A stretch of 64,000 nt of DNA from Brasenia schreberi (GCA_036023115.1 JAYKKT010000046.1:5354001-5418000), one strand, 5' to 3'; counted from the stretch's first letter, positions 36,103-48,899 are shown. Numbers and translations: made by a program. The notes: a model not told the origin generated them from the letters alone.

Positions 36103-37514
36103 GACAGGGAGAGAGTATTGCATGCAAAACATCTTTTCGACAACGTATTTATGAGAGAGTACTACAGTAAAAAAGAGTATTACGAACAAAAAGAATAACT
36201 CAAAGTCCATTTTGGAAACTAACACCATGAGCGTGACCTTCAAACCTGATTAGTAGAATAGGCCACTTACATCTCTTACAGAAAATTGCGGTTGATAAGG
36301 TCCAAACTTCCATCGTCTTGATTATTTTACTATGAATAATATATATAAATTGAAAAAATTGTATAACTAGCATATACGATAATGAATTTTTGGGAGATAT
36401 GGAAAAAGTACATGAAGCTGAGTTTATTGAATGTGTGTACGAGTGGGATGTGGAAGAGAAATTGAATTTTGTACCAAAATGTAGCTGTTCCTTCAAGTTG
36501 TCGTGATCCCGTGTAAGCTTCAAAGATCAATAATTGTACGCGACACGCACTGAATTTGTTAATTAATTTATTTAGATACTACCCCCATTTTGAACTGGCT
36601 ACGTACTAATCAAATAATAGCTGTATTTTATTTTAATATTATTGATAATATTCTTCAAAGCAATTTATTCTGTTTCTAAGAAGCTGGAGATTTCTCACTT
36701 TTACGATTCTTGTAGAAAAATACAATTATGAGTCACTTTTTAATTCAGCTTTGATCATCATGATGTGCATTGCAGCCCATATCCGATTGACTCCAAATTG
36801 GCCTACGAGTTTTCAGTGCCAAAAAATCATCCACATAGTAATCCGATACAGATTGATTGATGGTACGACCGAGCTCATGCAAAGAAATGTCAATCTTGGT
36901 GGAGCCTAAAGGGCCTTCTCGTTCCGTCTAGGATTGCTGGGCTAGTTAAGAATTTTAAGATACATTTAAACTTTATCATACATCCGAATATTGTTACAGC
37001 GTATTATCACAGATTTACTTTTGGTATTCCTTGTCGTATCTGAATCTAATCACTATATGTATATATATATATATATAGAGAGAGAGAGTTCTAAATCCAT
37101 GGTCTGTAATTCCATGTTTTTGTACTTTCATACATTATACTTATGTTTTTTGTTTTATCTTGTCAATCGTTTATCTGAATAATCAAATAATTGAGATGTT
37201 TAAGTACATTTATGCACCATAAAATATTATACATTTAGAACACTTGCTTTCTCACTATATATGTATATGTATATATAGAGATAATTTTAGTTGCATAATT
37301 TTGTTTGGTGCATAATCTTAAACAAATATTTTCACTGCTTAATATTTGAGATCAACATTAGAGATTTTAATCAAATGTACCACTATATCTTTGTACTTTA
37401 CATTTACATTTAATATAAAATTATTCAAATCTCCGCCATCTCGAATAGTGGAGATGTTTATGAAAGATTATGTATCAAACGGTTAACCCCCCTCCCTCTC
37501 TTTCTCTCTCTCTC

Positions 37515-37610
37515 TCTATATATATATATACACACATATACATATATATATACACATATATATATATATATATGTGTATATATATATATATGTGTATATA
37601 TATATATGTG

Positions 37611-37648
<38 letters not shown>

Positions 37649-37724
37649 TATATGTATGTATATATATATATATACATATATGTATGTGTATATATGTATG
37701 TATGTATATATATATATATATATG

Positions 37725-37812
<88 letters not shown>

Positions 37813-37881
37813 CTGGCTGAAAAATGCCTCGCTGGTGAACCTCCTGGTTGGCGCCTATGCTTGTATATATATATATATATG

Positions 37882-37922
<41 letters not shown>

Positions 37923-37937
37923 ATATATATATGTATG

Positions 37938-38015
<78 letters not shown>
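37515..38015. repeat. TA-rich array with TATG and CATA variants
   Basis: Two long TA-dominated arrays (about 37515-37807 and 37865-38014) with interspersed TATGTGTA and TATGTATG variants. They flank and separate two identical GC-richer blocks at 37808 and 38015. Confidence 0.95.
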
Positions 38016-38017
<2 letters not shown>

Positions 38018-38077
38018 AAATCTGGCTGAAAAATGCCTCGCTGGTGAACCTCCTGGTTGGCGCCTATGCTTGTATAT
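37808..38077. repeat. Identical 63-bp block repeated 207 bp apart
   Basis: Blocks 37808-37870 and 38015-38077 are identical by eye. Each starts AAAATCTGGCTGAAAAATGC, contains GGTGAACCTCCTGGTTGG and ends GCGCCTATGCTTGTATATAT. Each is embedded in TA repeats. Confidence 0.92.
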
Positions 38078-39422
38078 ATTTTACTGTCATTCATCTGGGA
38101 ATATCAAATTGGGATCATGGACCATGAAGAACCAAAAAGCAAGCCTTTTTCTCGCACTTGGTGAGATCAGGCTACGAACACCAATTCTTGGGTACGAATT
38201 TTCTTTCTTAGAAAGATAAGTGGGAGGGACAAATGTAAAAAGAAAAGAAAGATCGGGTGAGATTTTCAACGTGACAGTTCACCTGCTTTTCCTTCCTGGT
38301 TTGGCCTTATTCCACCTGCTCTGCTCAATCCACACCAATCATTCTCCTCTGTTTCATAGGATGGTCTGCATTAATCTATAGTATAGTGAAACCGATCTGA
38401 CATCAAGCTAGTTGATCAACTCCACTTTGACCCCGGGGATATCCATATGCAAAACGGCCTTGTAAAGAGAGGGACTAAATCGGACCCAGTATGAATCTGA
38501 ATCAGTGTAGGCTGACACAATGGATTCCAAATCTACATCGATACCCAGAATGTAGATTGTTCATCAGTTTCATGCCTCGATTGCACGATTTTGGATCCGG
38601 TTCACATGAACCCAATTTGAAGGGAAAGCAAACCTCCCCATGCCATGTAAGCTGGACCCCCGATATGTGAAAATTCAAATAGAATATAATAACATTGAGG
38701 ATATATCAATATAACTGGTTTCCTGGTAAGAAAAGCATCAGATTTGGAAATACTATTTGGTTTGGTTGGAGCAGGACATGATTCTAACCTATGCCACTAA
38801 ATAATTTTCTGTACAAACTTTGGTGTGGTTGAGCTATTGTTATGTAATAGGTGTCGGTGGGTCATGTCAGTGGCAGGTCTAGAAAATTTTTAGGCTGATG
38901 CGAAGAGCCCACGGTCTTACCATGGGCTTTTCGTCGAGGGAAGCTTTACATGCTGGCCCACCATTTTAAACCATGGATTATACGTGTATAGGCTTATATC
39001 CCACAGCATTACCTGTGGGGTAACATTTTTATTTTCTAAAATTTGAGCAAACGAGGAAGACAAAGAGAATGTAGCTACATGCTGTACGTGGTTCAGCCGG
39101 TGCTGGATTCCATGGTGAAACCTTAGCCTCACATCTTGCTGTCATTTTCGTTTTTATTCAATGTTAAATAACATAATTATAGGGCTGCATGAAGCAACGT
39201 AAGATTGTTATATATGTACCCCTATTAATTAAAACAATATATTTATGATGAAAGAAGGTTTTTTAGATTAACAAATGATGAAAGCCAGGAAATCCTCACT
39301 GGTTGTACATCGTCTGTAAGAAAATAGCGAGAGTTTCCACACGTCGGCAAAGTTGGAGGGTGAATAAAGTTAATTCAACTTCCAAGCTTGAAAATGAGAC
39401 TAGAAGTGGTTTTATATGTTTC

Positions 39423-39595
39423 GGTATATATGGCCGGTTTGGAACCAGTCCGGCAGTTCGAACCGAAACCACACCACTGGTGGAACAGGCTGAACCGACC
39501 CCAGAATCGGAACATGAGACCCCTCAATTCGGTTAGGGTTTATGGTATCTGAAGAAAACTGGTCTGGAACCAGCAGTTCTAAACCGCCACTCACT
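39423..39595. repeat. GGTTC/GAACC-rich dispersed repeat, copy 1
   Basis: It contains GGCCGGTTTGGAACCAGTCC, GGCAGTTCGAACCGAAACC and CTGGAACCAGCAGTTC. The same sequence style occurs at 47970, 55372 and 56558. Confidence 0.6.
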
Positions 39596-39704
39596 AATTT
39601 TATATATTTTCTCACTCCATTATCATAAACTCATCAATATCTCAATGATAGGGTACTTCATGTAGTTGTGGTTGTGGAAAGTTCGATTCTTGGAGGACAC
39701 ATTT

Positions 39705-41900
39705 TGTCACACCTGCTCTGATCACGACCACGACTCGGCTTGAGCAGATACCACGTGGACGCTTCTCACGCGAGTATGATGGTGAGAAGTAGCCAAATAC
39801 AATACTAATTTAATTCAACGTAATAAATATCTAACTTCAATGAATGTTCATATCAAAGTTCTAAACAATACGTCAAAATGGTGTGGGGCCCACCTAACAA
39901 TAACATCAAATAATAAGACTTCCTAAATCATTCAATACTTATCATACCATCTAAAATAAAGAAAGACTACTCTATCCAACTCCTATTTTGCTTCGAGCAC
40001 CTTAAAAGTACTAGCTTCAAGACGAACTGTAAAATAATAGGGTGATCTCCTACGCACAAGCTTAGTAGGGAGGTTAAACATCTTTTAACAATATTCATAC
40101 TAAAAGCATGCATAATTTCACAATCATTTCATAACGAATCACAATTTTATCTCTAAATCATGATCTCAAATTCACATTCACACATTCATACACACGCATA
40201 CCCATATCATTAGTTATGATAATTATAACCCATACTGTGTCTATCCCTAATTATAACACATTCATATACATGCATACCCTAACGTGACCCTGGTAACCCC
40301 GTCTACAATATTAACTACACTGACTTCCTCTCACCTCGCAGAAGCATGATGCTATTTGGGTAATTATCAATAGACTTACTAAGGTTGCACGATTTATACC
40401 CATTCAAAATAATATGTCCTTATCAAAATTAAGTGCTATTTATATCGCTGAGATCGTTAAGTTCTATGGTGTGTGAAAGACCATTATTTCAAATAGAGAT
40501 CCTCGTTTTACTTCTCATTTTTGGTAGAGCTTACAGGATGCTTTACAAACAAAATTATAATTTAACTCTGCCTTTCACCCACAGACCGATGGGCAAGCTC
40601 AATGTACTATTGAGACTCTAGAGGATATACTTTGAGCATGTGTGTTCAATAGTAAGGACCAATGGGATAACCAGTTGCACTTGATTGAGTTTGTCTATAA
40701 TAATAGTTATTAGGCAAGGATTGGAATGTCGCATTATGAGAAAAAATTTAGGACCCCACTATGTTGGGATGTCTCTAGGCTATGACTTACAACCCATCTA
40801 GAGATACTTCGACAATTGTTAGATAAAATAAACTTGATTTGTCAATGCATTAAAGTAGCTCAAGACTGACAAAAGAATTACGCAGATAAGAGACATCATG
40901 ATCTAAAGTTTATGGTTGGCGATTATGTATTCTTAAAAGTCTCTCTAGCTCTATTCAGATAGACGAGTAAGTTGAGTCCTGGGTATATTGTACTTTACCA
41001 GATCTTGAAACGAGTTGGATATGTTGCCTATCAATTGGAGTTGTCGTTGTCATTGATTGGAGTACATAACGTATTTCATGTATCAATGTTGCAGAAGTAT
41101 GTACCTGATCCTTCACATGTCATTAAGGTCAAGCCACTTCACATACATGAAGATTTGTCTTTTGAAGAGGTGCTCATAGCCATCTTAGATAAAAAAAATA
41201 AATCTTGTATCGCCGAGTTTTGAGGGCAGTAAAAGTACAGTAGAGTCGTCATTTACCAAGCGAAACTACTTGGGAACTCGAAGACGAGATACAAGAGAAG
41301 TATCCAGATCTCTTCATGTATCTTCTAAATTCTTAGAACAAAATTTCTTTAAAGGGTAGAATGTAATATAGTGAATCAGAGTGGAACAGGATCAATAGAT
41401 TTAGATCCACCCAAAATGTTTGCAGATGTGTAACACACGATGCGTTACTGTGTGTAAACATGGTAAGTAAAAGGAGAAGCTGGAGTAGGCAGTCGTGAAG
41501 ATAGTAATTGCCCTTTTCGTGCAGGCTACCATTCTCGCGCAAGCGCGATGGTGAGTAGTAGTTAAATACAATACTAATTTAATTTAACTCAATCAAATAT
41601 CTAACTGAAATAAATATTAATATTAAAGTATAAACAACAATAAAATTTTATTAATCATGCACATTTAAATATGTCTAAAATAAGAAAATCACTTCTAGCA
41701 TGTTTTTGTAAAAGAATGCATAACCCCCTACCTAAAGGAGAGCTAAGATCTAATCAGCAAACCGCTAGGCCACTCTTATAACTGCCAAATCCTTCAATTT
41801 TAATATCTAAATAATTAGAAATAATTAAAATATTAGAATTTGTTTAACTATGAATCTAAAACAATAAACCATATCTAAATCGGATATCAAATGACCCTAA
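39705..41900 (+). mobile_element. Ty3/gypsy LTR retrotransposon remnant
   Basis: A worn LTR-like segment starts TGTCACACCTGC at 39705. The internal region is reduced to the integrase end (40342-41325). It is followed by an AAAGGG-containing tract and a second LTR-like segment starting TGTAATATAG at about 41361. Segments 39758-39870 and 41530-41640 are direct repeats (GATGGTGAG.AGTAG, AAATACAATACTAATTTAAT, AAATATCTAAC). Gag, protease and reverse transcriptase are missing. The right edge at about 41900 is uncertain. Confidence 0.72.
40342..41325 (+). pseudogene. Ty3/gypsy integrase fragment
   Basis: Reading one continuous frame through about eight stop codons gives DAIWVIINRLTKVARFIPIQ, then SNRDPRFTSHFW, FHPQTDGQAQCTIETLEDIL, FVYNNSY, KNYADKRHHDLKF and VGDYVFLKV. 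It continues GVHNVFHVSMLQKYVPDPSH and, after a stop, TTWELEDEIQEKYPDLF. These are the catalytic core and the GPY/F-to-C-terminal region of plant Ty3/gypsy integrase. The stops make it inactive. Confidence 0.88.
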
Positions 41901-43714
41901 AATCATCAAAAACCCAATATGGATCTATTTAAGTTACCCTGGATCCGAGCTGATACCTTGATCAATATTCTACCCAAATTGAGTAACACAATAGGTAGCC
42001 TTTGTTACTATGTTGACACAAAACCTACAACTACTGACACAAGTTTTGTTTCTGACCCAAAACTCATTTCAAGACCCAACCCAAACCTGACCCATTTGCA
42101 ACATAGAACCTGTTTCTAACCTTTTTGTTTAGAAAACTTGTTACTATCTTTTTTGCAAAACTTTTACTATATTTTTAAATTACTCATAATTTGAGAACCA
42201 TTTAGCTTTATCTTTACACCATTTTTGTTTTGGTTTTCATGTGTCATTTACACTTTTGATGTATTTTCCTAGTTAGAAATATTTATATTTGACATTTATA
42301 TCTAAATAAATTCTAGCATTCTTGGGGAAAATTTCTTTGTATTGTTTTCTTTCTTTTATATCAAAGAAAAAAATTTGAACTTCTTGTTTTTTACAAAATA
42401 ATATGTATCCTTGCCTTTTAGATCTTGTTCCTCCACTGTCTGAAATAGGATGCTACTCAATTATCTATGAAATATTGAAAATCAGTAGTATCTTGTGAAC
42501 TAATTTCTTGGCAATTTCAAGGAAAACATTTTCAGTTTTCTATTTCCACTTGTTGGTACTTTTGTTTTGCAAAGGTCATTGGAAGGTGTCAGACACTTCT
42601 ACGGGGGCACTTACCACTTCCATTTCTCTGCTTGGCTCAACACCTATTTCATGTAAGCAAGGCTTCGACTCAACAAATTGTTTAAGGGTGAAAGCTTACT
42701 CTTTGTTGTTTTGTAAGATATTGTGTATTCTCTAAGAACACCCTTGATATGGCTCAGTTGTTGTAGAGTCTTTAAAAGGATTTCAACCCGTTTTGGACAA
42801 GACAAATGAATATTCCTTCTACTATTCATTTGGATGGGAGGTATATCATCTTATATCTTGATCTTCCAAAGTCAGTCCCAACTAGTTTTTACTCAACTTT
42901 CTTGGCGCATAATTGTTTCACCAGTTTTTCTGGTTAGAAATGTTGTTGAAGAATTGACTGCTCATTCAGAACTTAGTTTTAAAAGGATAAGACAGCGTTT
43001 TCAAGGATGTAATGAACCGTTGGAGAGCGTTAGTGTCAACTTGATCCCAACTATTAGGTCAAACACAAAGGAACTTAGTTCATCTCAAGAGGCAAGATAC
43101 ATGCATCCCATTGAGGATATTGAAAGACATTCTCTTGTTTCACTCAGTTGGGATTCATCTTTTTGACTTCATAAGTTGCTAATATCCATAAGCAATGTAG
43201 TATTATCGGATTATCCTTCATCTCAAAAGACAAAACTAGTTGAAGTGGTTGAGTTTCATAAACACTCATCTAGCCATGATTGCTTGAAACTTCATATGAA
43301 ATAAATGCTTGTTTATGGTGATTGAATTTAGATTTCCTTGTATACACAGCCTATCCTCCGGAACTAAAGTTCTAGAGATTTTTTCCTTTCCATGTTGAAA
43401 CATATCAATACAGGCCTCATTTGTGTGCCTGTTACAATTTTCCAATGAATATCTACGACTAGTTTGCTATTGGACATGAGTACCACACAAAAATCTTCAA
43501 CGTGCATATAGGAAAAGGTCTAACTGAATGTAATTCCTTGAGATGCAGTCCTCTTACTCTTTGGATGAAGATTATTGCTTTAATTTGATGAAATTGTTTG
43601 CCCTTCATTTTGGTTATTCTGTCATGTTTGATGTTTAGGAAAAGCTTGGCTTTGGTTTTGATATCTAACGTTTTCAAAGATGGAATGAGTATCTAACATT
43701 TATGAAAAGCTTGG

Positions 43715-43717
<3 letters not shown>

Positions 43718-43786
<69 letters not shown>
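43718..43786. repeat. (TA)n microsatellite
   Basis: A pure TA array of about 34 units. Confidence 0.98.
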
Positions 43787-43790
<4 letters not shown>

Positions 43791-43929
43791 GTATATATAC
43801 ATATACATACCTATACCTATATATATATATATACACACAATTCAGCCATCTCAGTTCAGTTCAGAAATTCAATGATTATCTGGTTTCAGTTATTTTGGTT
43901 GGGTTCAGTTATTGAATTAAACCGACCCA

Positions 43930-44030
43930 TACACACCGTTGTAGCGTTGTTGCTGTTGGTGGGGAGTTTGACTTTCATAAGCATGAGTTAGGCTTCGGCT
44001 TCCTCATATAAACAGAAAAAAGAAAATCCT
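43930..44030 (+). mobile_element. SINE, group B, 5'-truncated
   Basis: It reads CGTTGTTGCTGTTGGTGGGG, AGTTTGACTTTC and GTTAGGCTTCGGCTTCCTC, then an A-rich end. The A-box half is missing. Confidence 0.5.
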
Positions 44031-44773
44031 TTAAGCGTTAGACTTATATATTTAAATAGACACATTATCCGAGAATAGAAGTAGAGCATAATAAAGATGG
44101 AAATAATTAAACATGATTATCTTTCCTTGAATATTTAGTAAACTCGAAAAGAAACAACAAAAAATAAAAGGTGATTGAGGAGAAGGAGTCACAACTCTTT
44201 CGATTAAGGATGTTCATGAGGACCCTCGGATCAAAGTCCCCACCCATCCTTGTTTCAAAACTCTGTTTCAGTCCCTATTCTTATCCCCGCGACCGGACCA
44301 ACAACGCCCCATTCTCATTCTCGTGTTCTTCGACAGAAAAGAGAGGCTGAAACACACATTAGACCTCATTTTTTTATTTGAAATAAAATCTTAATTTATT
44401 CGAAATGTATTTAAATTCGAGTATATTATTATGAATATATTATAAGACAACAACGAGTTCATGTATTAAAAAAGATTGACACTTTTTTATTTATCATCTG
44501 GCATAGTTTATCTTATTTTTTTGATAAATATAACTTCCTAGAAGGAATGGAAAAAATCGTCGCGACTGAATTCACGGGATGGAGATGGCATCCTCAACGG
44601 AGATCTCTTTGCTTTCCCTATCCTCATGACTGCTTCGGTTTCTACTTCTCAAATCCATTAAAGTGGGTCTCCTCCAAGAGTCGGGAATCCCCTCCCTTGA
44701 ATATCCCCACTACCAATGAATTGACGCTACTACTACTTGATTAGAAGTTCTTATTCGTAGTTCCCTCTCCAAC

Positions 44774-44925
44774 CTAACAACTCACTGGGGCCAGAAGGTT
44801 CGTGGGTGTAAATAGGTAGAACGATTGATAGATCACTTGATTAGAGTCTCAACTCAGTTCATGAGTCCGATACCTCGGGTCTGCATCAGCCTCCCCCACC
44901 GTTGTATAAAAGAAAAAAAGATTAA
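44774..44925 (+). mobile_element. SINE, group A, diverged
   Basis: An ACAACTCACTGGGGCC A-box-like start, then about 50 extra bases, then GAGTCTCAACTCAGTTCATG, GAGTCCGATACCTCGGG, TGCATCAGCCTCCC and an A-rich tail AAAAGAAAAAAAG. Confidence 0.5.
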
Positions 44926-45552
44926 CACCCTTGCTTGGAGAGGGTCTGACTTGAGAATAACATTCATGATAACAAGGTCTTCAGTCTGTGATCTACGAAG
45001 TTGATGAAAAATAAAGAATGATCTAGTTTTTATTGAGTTAATCGTGATGTAAAACCAAGTTTTATGGGAAAAAATCGATATTGCCAACCCATGCAACATC
45101 GAAATTGTTTAAGCACTAAACAAAAAAATATGACAGAAATAATACCTCCTCTCTTCAACAACCTTTTCCTATATTTGGATTCTCTTAACCACGAAGAATC
45201 CAATTCTGCTCTCATGAGGTGTGGGGGAGGATCCACGTCAAGAAATGAACACACGAATACCTTTGCCGGCAAATGAAACTCGCGAGTCTTATGTCGAGTC
45301 TTGTCAGGACACGCCATTAATGACGCGTCCTTGTGATGACACATGATCTGCTCGGGTACAAGAGAGTCGAAATAAAATAAGGCAAAAGCTTCAGTGGCTC
45401 TCTGTGAATTACTGAAAGGTGCGCAACTTGTTAAAAGAGAGGTAGATAAAATGCAAACGACATTTGCAAGCCAGTAAGTGGCGTCTGTGCCGAAGTCTCT
45501 CTCCTGTGAGTTAGAGAAGCAATCAATGGGAACAAAATGCCCTGTGTTCCCC

Positions 45553-46153
45553 ATGCCTGAATCCTCCCATTTTGGGGACTACGGTTTCGATCCTCAGATC
45601 GACTATTTCAAGGTTTACTTCCCCTGCTTTTAATCTGGAAATTCCGATGCACGTATTCATTTGCTCTGTGTGTGTGTGCAAATGGAATTTCATCTCTTAA
45701 ACGTTTTAGGTACTGAAAGAGGCAAAAAGGCAACAGAAAGAGGCAAGAATCTCTGCCGGCCTCTCCCCAAGCACGACCACGGAGCGACTGAACCAACACC
45801 AACATGAAGAAGCCGAAGGAGTGGCTAAGAAGAAAGGCACTAAGAAGACATGGTGGAACAGAGCGTCCCTCTTATTCTGGAAAAAGAAGCATTTTGATCC
45901 CCAAGAACCATTGCCTTCGTCCTACGAGACGAAAAGAACCATTACTCTTGATGGCGCTTCTTCTTCTTCTTCTGCCGCAAAGTCCTACTCTGGCCCTGTC
46001 TATGGCTCTGTTGACGATTTTCTCCTTAGCAGAAAGAGCCACCCGGGGACTCCAATGCGGAAAGGAGTTGGAAAAACGTCGGAGAGCGGTGAAGTGTTCG
46101 ACGTGCCGTATCTGAACCTCAAGGAGCACAACGTGGCTCGCGACCATCATTGA
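45553..46153 (+). CDS. Small basic plant protein of unknown function
   Basis: Two exons, 45553-45612 and 45710-46153, join in phase 0 across GTTTAC...TTTTAG and give 167 aa. The N-terminus MPESSHFGDYGFDPQIDYFK resembles an uncharacterised plant family whose members begin M-P-E-S with a GFDPQ.DYF motif and have a (V/L)L.EA.R helix at the exon junction. Then come a Lys/Trp-rich patch (KKKGTKKTWWNRASLLFWKK), a Ser run, YSGPVYGSVDDF and a C-terminal FDVPYLNLKEHN. I know no function. There is no signal peptide or membrane segment; the basic patch could bind membrane or nucleic acid. An in-frame upstream ATG at 45526 would add nine residues (MGTKCPVFP). The MPES start is preferred because the family resemblance begins there. 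Confidence 0.75.
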
Positions 46154-46419
46154 TTTTCTACGTCGTCGTCGCCGATCTACTTGGTCACCTAAGGGTCCCC
46201 CTCTCTCTTCTTTTGTCCCTTTTTTTTGTTGACTAAAGGCCAGCACAATATAATTAATGGGTATGTCTATTTTTCTTGTTCTTTTGTGTTTCTTGCACGT
46301 TCTGTTTTCTCTCTTTCATGGGTTATGCCAAAGTCCTCTGCAATTCATCCACAGGAAATGAAGAACGGACATTAATGGTGGTACCTTTTTTCTTCTTGCC
46401 TTTGTGGCAGCGACAATAA

Positions 46420-46422
<3 letters not shown>

Positions 46423-46501
<79 letters not shown>
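46423..46501. repeat. (TA)n microsatellite
   Basis: A pure TA array of about 39 units. Confidence 0.98.
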
Positions 46502-46505
<4 letters not shown>

Positions 46506-48029
46506 GTGTGTTCTGTGACACCGCTTTCTGCAGCCACTACCATCGAGGCCCTCTTTTCGGAGGAAGTAGTTGAATGTGATTTGAGGGTGGCAGAGGTTGA
46601 TCTTAGTGGCAGAAGGCGGTGAAAGATGCAGTGCGCACCTAGTAACAGTTTGTTTCTATCTTTGGTTTCTACTTTGTAATTGACGCTTTCTGACTTTTGC
46701 GTTCTCCTGGAATCGCAATTTGTTTTGTTGGTGATATGCTAGTTGTCTCTTTCCTGAAGTGATCATTATGTGGTGTTTAAAAAAGAAAAGAAGACAATTA
46801 CTATATGAGGGTCCACTGTCCACTTCCTTTTACTGGGGCAAAGAAAAATTGTGAAATTAGCAAAATAGAAGGGAGAGAAGAGTGGTTTCTGCGGTACAAC
46901 TGCAGCATTGCCATGTTGGTACTATCTGATGCCTGGAAGCGTCGTCGTCCATCAAAATATATGAATGGTTGACATCAATGTAGGTACCGCAGACTTCATG
47001 GCTCTGTGTGTGTGTGTGCGCGCGCGTGTGGGGATTGCGCAATCCAGATGGAGACGAATCTGTCCGTTGGTAAGACAAGCAAGCATTTGACGTAGGGCCG
47101 CGAATAGAGCTCCGAGATCCGAGGCTGCATCCTCCCTACGTCGCTACGAATCCATACAAAGGCCTTATCACCTACTTTTGCCGTGTTTTCAATCGTAATG
47201 CATGAAACAGTGATGCATTATGCCTCTAGACCAACCTAATTGGGACCCTGCACACGACTATGTGTGTGTTGTTCTAGAGAGAGATGGAGTAAGAGAGAGC
47301 GAGAGAGAGAGATGGCGAACTACTCAATCAGTAAAAAGTAGAAACAATATTTATTTTTGTTAAAAAGAAACACTTTTTTGTTGTAATGGATGTGATGCTC
47401 GATACTGACTCCGGATTGCTGACTGCATCTTTTAGATTCGCTTGACCGAATGCGCTGTTTGCAGACGGTGGCATGATTGACCTTTACGTCGTCCACGAGT
47501 TAGGTGAAAAATTGACGGTTTAAGTATAGGCCGGTCATTCGACGGATTAACAGAGAGCCCAGGTGAACTGTCCGCCCCATCCCAGCGTTCAGACGCTGTT
47601 TTTGCCAACTGCTGACCCACGGGCGTAATCGTGGGCCATCCACCACGCTCTGAGTTTCTCCTTTTATCTATCTTCCGATGGTGCTTGATAGAATATTATC
47701 AAATCTTCGTCCTCATTTTTATCAATTGATATGGTTATTGATCATAATCGGCAAGTTGTGGTACGCAGTATTGAGATAAAGTTAAATTTAAGTCCAGGAT
47801 TCCAATCCGAGCTACTAATTTATCTCCAAAAGCGAGGACAATTGTGCTTGAGTATGACATTGAAGCGAATGAGTAATTTTTTGAAATATATTTAGCTATA
47901 TGACTATGGAAGGTGCGCCATATTTGATGTATAATGCAATCTCATTTGCCGATTGTGTCTTCTACTTAACCTAGACGTGGCCGGTTCGTAACCGGCCCAC
48001 GGTGACCAGAACTGAAGACCTCTCGATCA

Positions 48030-48100
48030 ACAGCATGACACTCCTTACTGTTGCAATTGGTGGGGAGTTCGACCCTCAGGGGGTGCCTCCAACTCTAAAT
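48030..48100 (+). mobile_element. SINE, group B, fragment
   Basis: It reads CTTACTGTTGCAATTGGTGG, GGAGTTCGACCCTCAGGGGG and TGCCTCCAACTC, the B-box half of group B. Confidence 0.5.
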
Positions 48101-48899
48101 CTACGCATCATAGGAATCGGATTCCACTCATGAATCAAACAAAAACCATGGTTCTGATAAATAATCATACTTATAAGACCATGTGTGGGTCTAGGTCCTT
48201 AGAACTAAGGGGCTTGGCACCACGAATTAAGCACACCCTAGGTGACTCTTTGCAAGTCATTTATCAAAATGTATGACAAAATGCATCAATTGCTCTTATG
48301 CCTTTTCTGTAAACCTCCTTTATGAATGAAAAATATAGTTCTGTTGTTTTCTTATTTGATTAGCCAACTTTTAACAATATGAATTTCAATTTTATTCTTC
48401 ATGCCATATACTCCCGCCACTTAAACATTTCTCACACTGCGGTGAGACCGCTACACCAGTGGTGGATCCGCATCAACCTGAGCAATCAAAAAACTTGAAA
48501 ACAAATAAAGAAGAAGTACAACTTATGAGATACTCGAGTTCAACTCCAATAAGCTCCACCTCGACCCGACTTTGTCAAGCTTGAGTGCTGCAAATTGAAC
48601 TTGATCTTGCCAACACTCATCTCAAAAGTTCCTGAGATATTTTCTACATTTCTACATCTTGTGGCATTTCAGGTCACTGCTGTTTCCACCAATGGACACA
48701 AACAAGAGAGAGAAATGCGGACCGTGTCAAACCCAGTTGAATGGACAGGCGCATTGCTCGACCCCAAAACCACAAACCAAAGTTGACACGAAACAGAAAT
48801 TTGATGAATTTAAGCCCAGCCATACATGCACACCCATTTGGTGAAAGTCTAGTTTACAAATAGGGGAACATAGAGAAAGAAAACGCTCAAAGAAGAAAG

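Larger units (their letters stand above)
41901..45552. other. Intergenic, no gene recognised
   Basis: 42500-43170 has protein-like composition spread over two plus frames with stops. A 110-codon frame at 42834-43166 contains VEELTAHSELSFKRIRQRF and PIEDIERHSLVSLSWDSSF; I do not recognise the family, and it may be an old gene fragment. A (TA)n array lies at 43718-43786. SINE remnants lie at 43930-44030 and 44774-44925. 44220-44340 resembles a worn low-complexity repeat. The 500 bp before 45526 probably hold the promoter of the next gene. Confidence 0.4.
46154..48899. other. Intergenic, no gene recognised
   Basis: It starts with the presumed 3' untranslated region of the preceding gene, then a (TA)n array at 46423-46501. 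46560-47960 has no recognised coding sequence; GT, CG and GA short tracts lie at about 47005-47030 and 47278-47311. 47970-48010 is a terminus of the GGTTC/GAACC repeat, and 48030-48100 is a SINE remnant. The last 100 bp before 48900 should contain the PMEI promoter; TTACAAATAGG at about 48851 is a weak TATA-like candidate. Confidence 0.4.

Noticed and set aside
37458..38127. Long open frames on both strands encoding Tyr-Ile repeats
   Set aside because: They are translations of TA-rich microsatellites with no start context or family; the same applies to the (TA)n arrays at 26.5, 33.4 and 46.4 kb.
45030..45554. Open frame of 174 codons on the minus strand
   Set aside because: Composition and lack of any motif suggest chance; it lies in the upstream region of the plus-strand gene at 45553.
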